Shown one piece after another: positions 5,958-7,050 of a DNA stretch of 7,050 nucleotides. The translations under genes were made by a program, and so were the position numbers. The first letter of the stretch is position 1. The number at the start of each line of letters is the position of its first letter. The stretch lies in the NCBI GenBank assembly GCA_016840695.1, contig JAEORV010000076.1, positions 1-7,050 on the forward strand, in the 5' to 3' direction. The notes under the pieces were generated by a model, which saw nothing but the letters and a program-made list of their open reading frames with translations, did no database searches and had not been told where the DNA came from. This DNA comes from Promethearchaeota archaeon (GTDB lineage: Archaea; Asgardarchaeota; Lokiarchaeia; Sigyniarchaeales; SOKP01).

Positions 5958-6043
5958 TCTCTTATAAAATAAATATTAATAAATAAATTTTAATAAACAT
6001 GTGAATTTTGAAATAGAGAATATAAAAAATTATATAATCTGAC
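5958..6043. promoter_or_regulatory. Divergent promoter region
   Basis: This 86-nt, extremely AT-rich spacer separates the divergent membrane-protein and helicase genes and must hold both promoters if each is transcribed on its own. On the plus strand TATAAAAA (6021-6028) precedes the ATG at 6044 by about 16 nt, which is short even for a leaderless transcript; overlapping AT-rich sequence from about 6015 could shift the box. On the minus strand ATTTTATAAG lies just upstream of the ATG at 5957. Neither gene has a Shine-Dalgarno sequence. Exact elements cannot be fixed by eye. Confidence 0.35.
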
Positions 6044-7050
6044 ATGGAATTTTGCCCCGAATGTGAAAGCGTCTTATATCTGATGAAACACAATAAGTTG
6101 CTTTGTAAAAAATGTAATAGTTTTTATAAATTAAAGGATGGAGAATTAATTTTTTTAGAAAAGGATCGTTCTTCCACGATAGGACGCCGAGATAGCAAAG
6201 AATTTAAAAGAACCGTGAAAAAAAAAAGAAAAGACAGCGAAAAAAGAAATGAGTTCAACGATAAAGATATTAAAATCAATTCAGATGCATCTCAACTTTC
6301 AAATAATTACTTGAAATTTTTTCCCTATACAGTATTCAGGCAATCTCAAGAAAATATCATAAAACAAATAGAGGAAAATGCGAGAAAACGAAAAAATATA
6401 TTATTAGTCGCGCCTAATGGAACTGGAAAGACTATAATTGCCTTGAGTGCGCTCCTGCCTATTGCGTTCGAAAATAATTTGAAAATAATCTACATGTGTC
6501 GAACCCACTCTCAAAACGCAAGGGTAATTAAAGAATTAAAGAAGATTTCCTACTTCTTAAAGAAAAATAATATTGAAGTAAAAGTCAATGGATTATCCAT
6601 TCGTGGAAGAAATGAGATGTGTTTAAATAAAACATTACTCTCGATGAAGCCAAATCCGAAAGACGCAATGTCCCTTTGCACGGATCTACGAAATAATAGA
6701 AGTTGTGTACATTTCTTAAATCTCATAAAAAAGAAGAATGAATTAGATAATCCAACGCTCATCTCTCCAGAATTGTTTAATAAACCAGTTGACGCTGAAG
6801 AACTTATTGACTTTTGCAAGGAAAAAAAAATTTGTCCCTATTTTTTGAGCAAGTTTTTGTTGGAAGAGATGAAAGTTATAATCTGTAATTACCAATGGAT
6901 CTTTAATCCTGGAATACGGGAAACCTTCATGAAGTTTATAGGTCAAGAGTTACAGAAATGTATCTTAATTATAGATGAATGCCATAACATTATTGATGTT
7001 GCAACCGATGTCAACTCTGAAAGAATAACTCCTTATTCTTTAAAATTGTG
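6044..7050 (+). CDS. Zinc ribbon fused to an XPD/Rad3-family Fe-S DNA helicase, 3'-partial
   Basis: The first 335 residues of a superfamily 2 iron-sulfur helicase of the XPD/Rad3/RTEL1/FANCJ group, ATP-driven 5'-3' DNA translocases of repair and recombination; the frame is open to the window end. Residues 1-38 form a zinc ribbon (Cys4, Cys7, Cys21, Cys24: CPEC...CKKC), as in TFIIS/RPB9-type or TFB ribbons. A Lys/Arg/Asp/Glu-rich linker (about 41-85) follows. The helicase begins with FPYTVFRQSQ (93-102, Q-motif-like), Walker A APNGTGKT (123-130), motif Ia (YMCRTHSQ), four cysteines that would hold a 4Fe-4S cluster (Cys193, Cys212, Cys221, Cys264 in GRNEMC, SLC, RSC and ICPYF), ICNYQWIFNP (280-289) and Walker B DECH (311-314, usual DEAH). 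Cysteine contexts recall RTEL1/FANCJ more than classical XPD, from memory. Motifs III-VI lie beyond the window. ATG at 6044; no Shine-Dalgarno site. The linker contains an A10 run (6218-6227); a length error there would break the fusion. Confidence 0.85.
   Translation, partial: MEFCPECESVLYLMKHNKLLCKKCNSFYKLKDGELIFLEKDRSSTIGRRDSKEFKRTVKKKRKDSEKRNEFNDKDIKINSDASQLSNNYLKFFPYTVFRQSQENIIKQIEENARKRKNILLVAPNGTGKTIIALSALLPIAFENNLKIIYMCRTHSQNARVIKELKKISYFLKKNNIEVKVNGLSIRGRNEMCLNKTLLSMKPNPKDAMSLCTDLRNNRSCVHFLNLIKKKNELDNPTLISPELFNKPVDAEELIDFCKEKKICPYFLSKFLLEEMKVIICNYQWIFNPGIRETFMKFIGQELQKCILIIDECHNIIDVATDVNSERITPYSLKL

Noticed and set aside
6550..6946. Two overlapping minus-strand open frames at the right end
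   Set aside because: They are antisense to the Fe-S region of the helicase, whose cysteines and motifs are conserved.

Overview
The window looks like a chromosomal piece of an Asgard archaeon of the Lokiarchaeota type. This is inferred from gene content and is not proven. The DNA is AT-rich and gene-dense. Several starts lack a Shine-Dalgarno sequence, and TATA-like boxes and oligo-T terminators are of archaeal style. Gene types linked with eukaryotes sit together: a presenilin-like intramembrane protease, a lone Roadblock/LC7 protein, a Rab/Ras-like small GTPase, a B-box-like zinc-finger membrane protein and an Rad3/XPD-family iron-sulfur helicase. F420-type redox and acyl-CoA metabolism genes lie among them.

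Layout, plus strand 1-4464: the 3' part of a presenilin-family protease (its N-terminal half lies outside the window); a 3-hydroxyacyl-CoA dehydrogenase 24 nt downstream; a Roadblock/LC7 protein behind its own TATA-like box; a small winged-helix protein; a two-helix membrane protein with zinc-binding ends; and an FrhB-like iron-sulfur flavoprotein behind a 171-nt leader that holds two inverted repeats. Minus strand 5957-4511: a six-helix membrane protein of unknown function followed after 70 nt by a small GTPase; the GTPase converges on the FrhB-like gene across a T-rich spacer. Plus strand from 6044 to the window end: a zinc ribbon fused to an Rad3/XPD-type helicase, divergent from the membrane protein and cut by the window edge.

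There is no clear single pathway. The nearest things to functional units are the membrane protein plus GTPase pair on the minus strand, and the Roadblock protein, which is the sort of partner such GTPases use but is encoded about 2.3 kb away on the other strand. No gene-free stretch exceeds about 175 bases. I saw no tRNA, rRNA, CRISPR array, insertion sequence or prophage gene. The observations most worth following are the presenilin with eukaryote-like active-site motifs, the zinc ribbon-helicase fusion with an A10 run in its linker, and the GTPase with altered G3 and G4 motifs.
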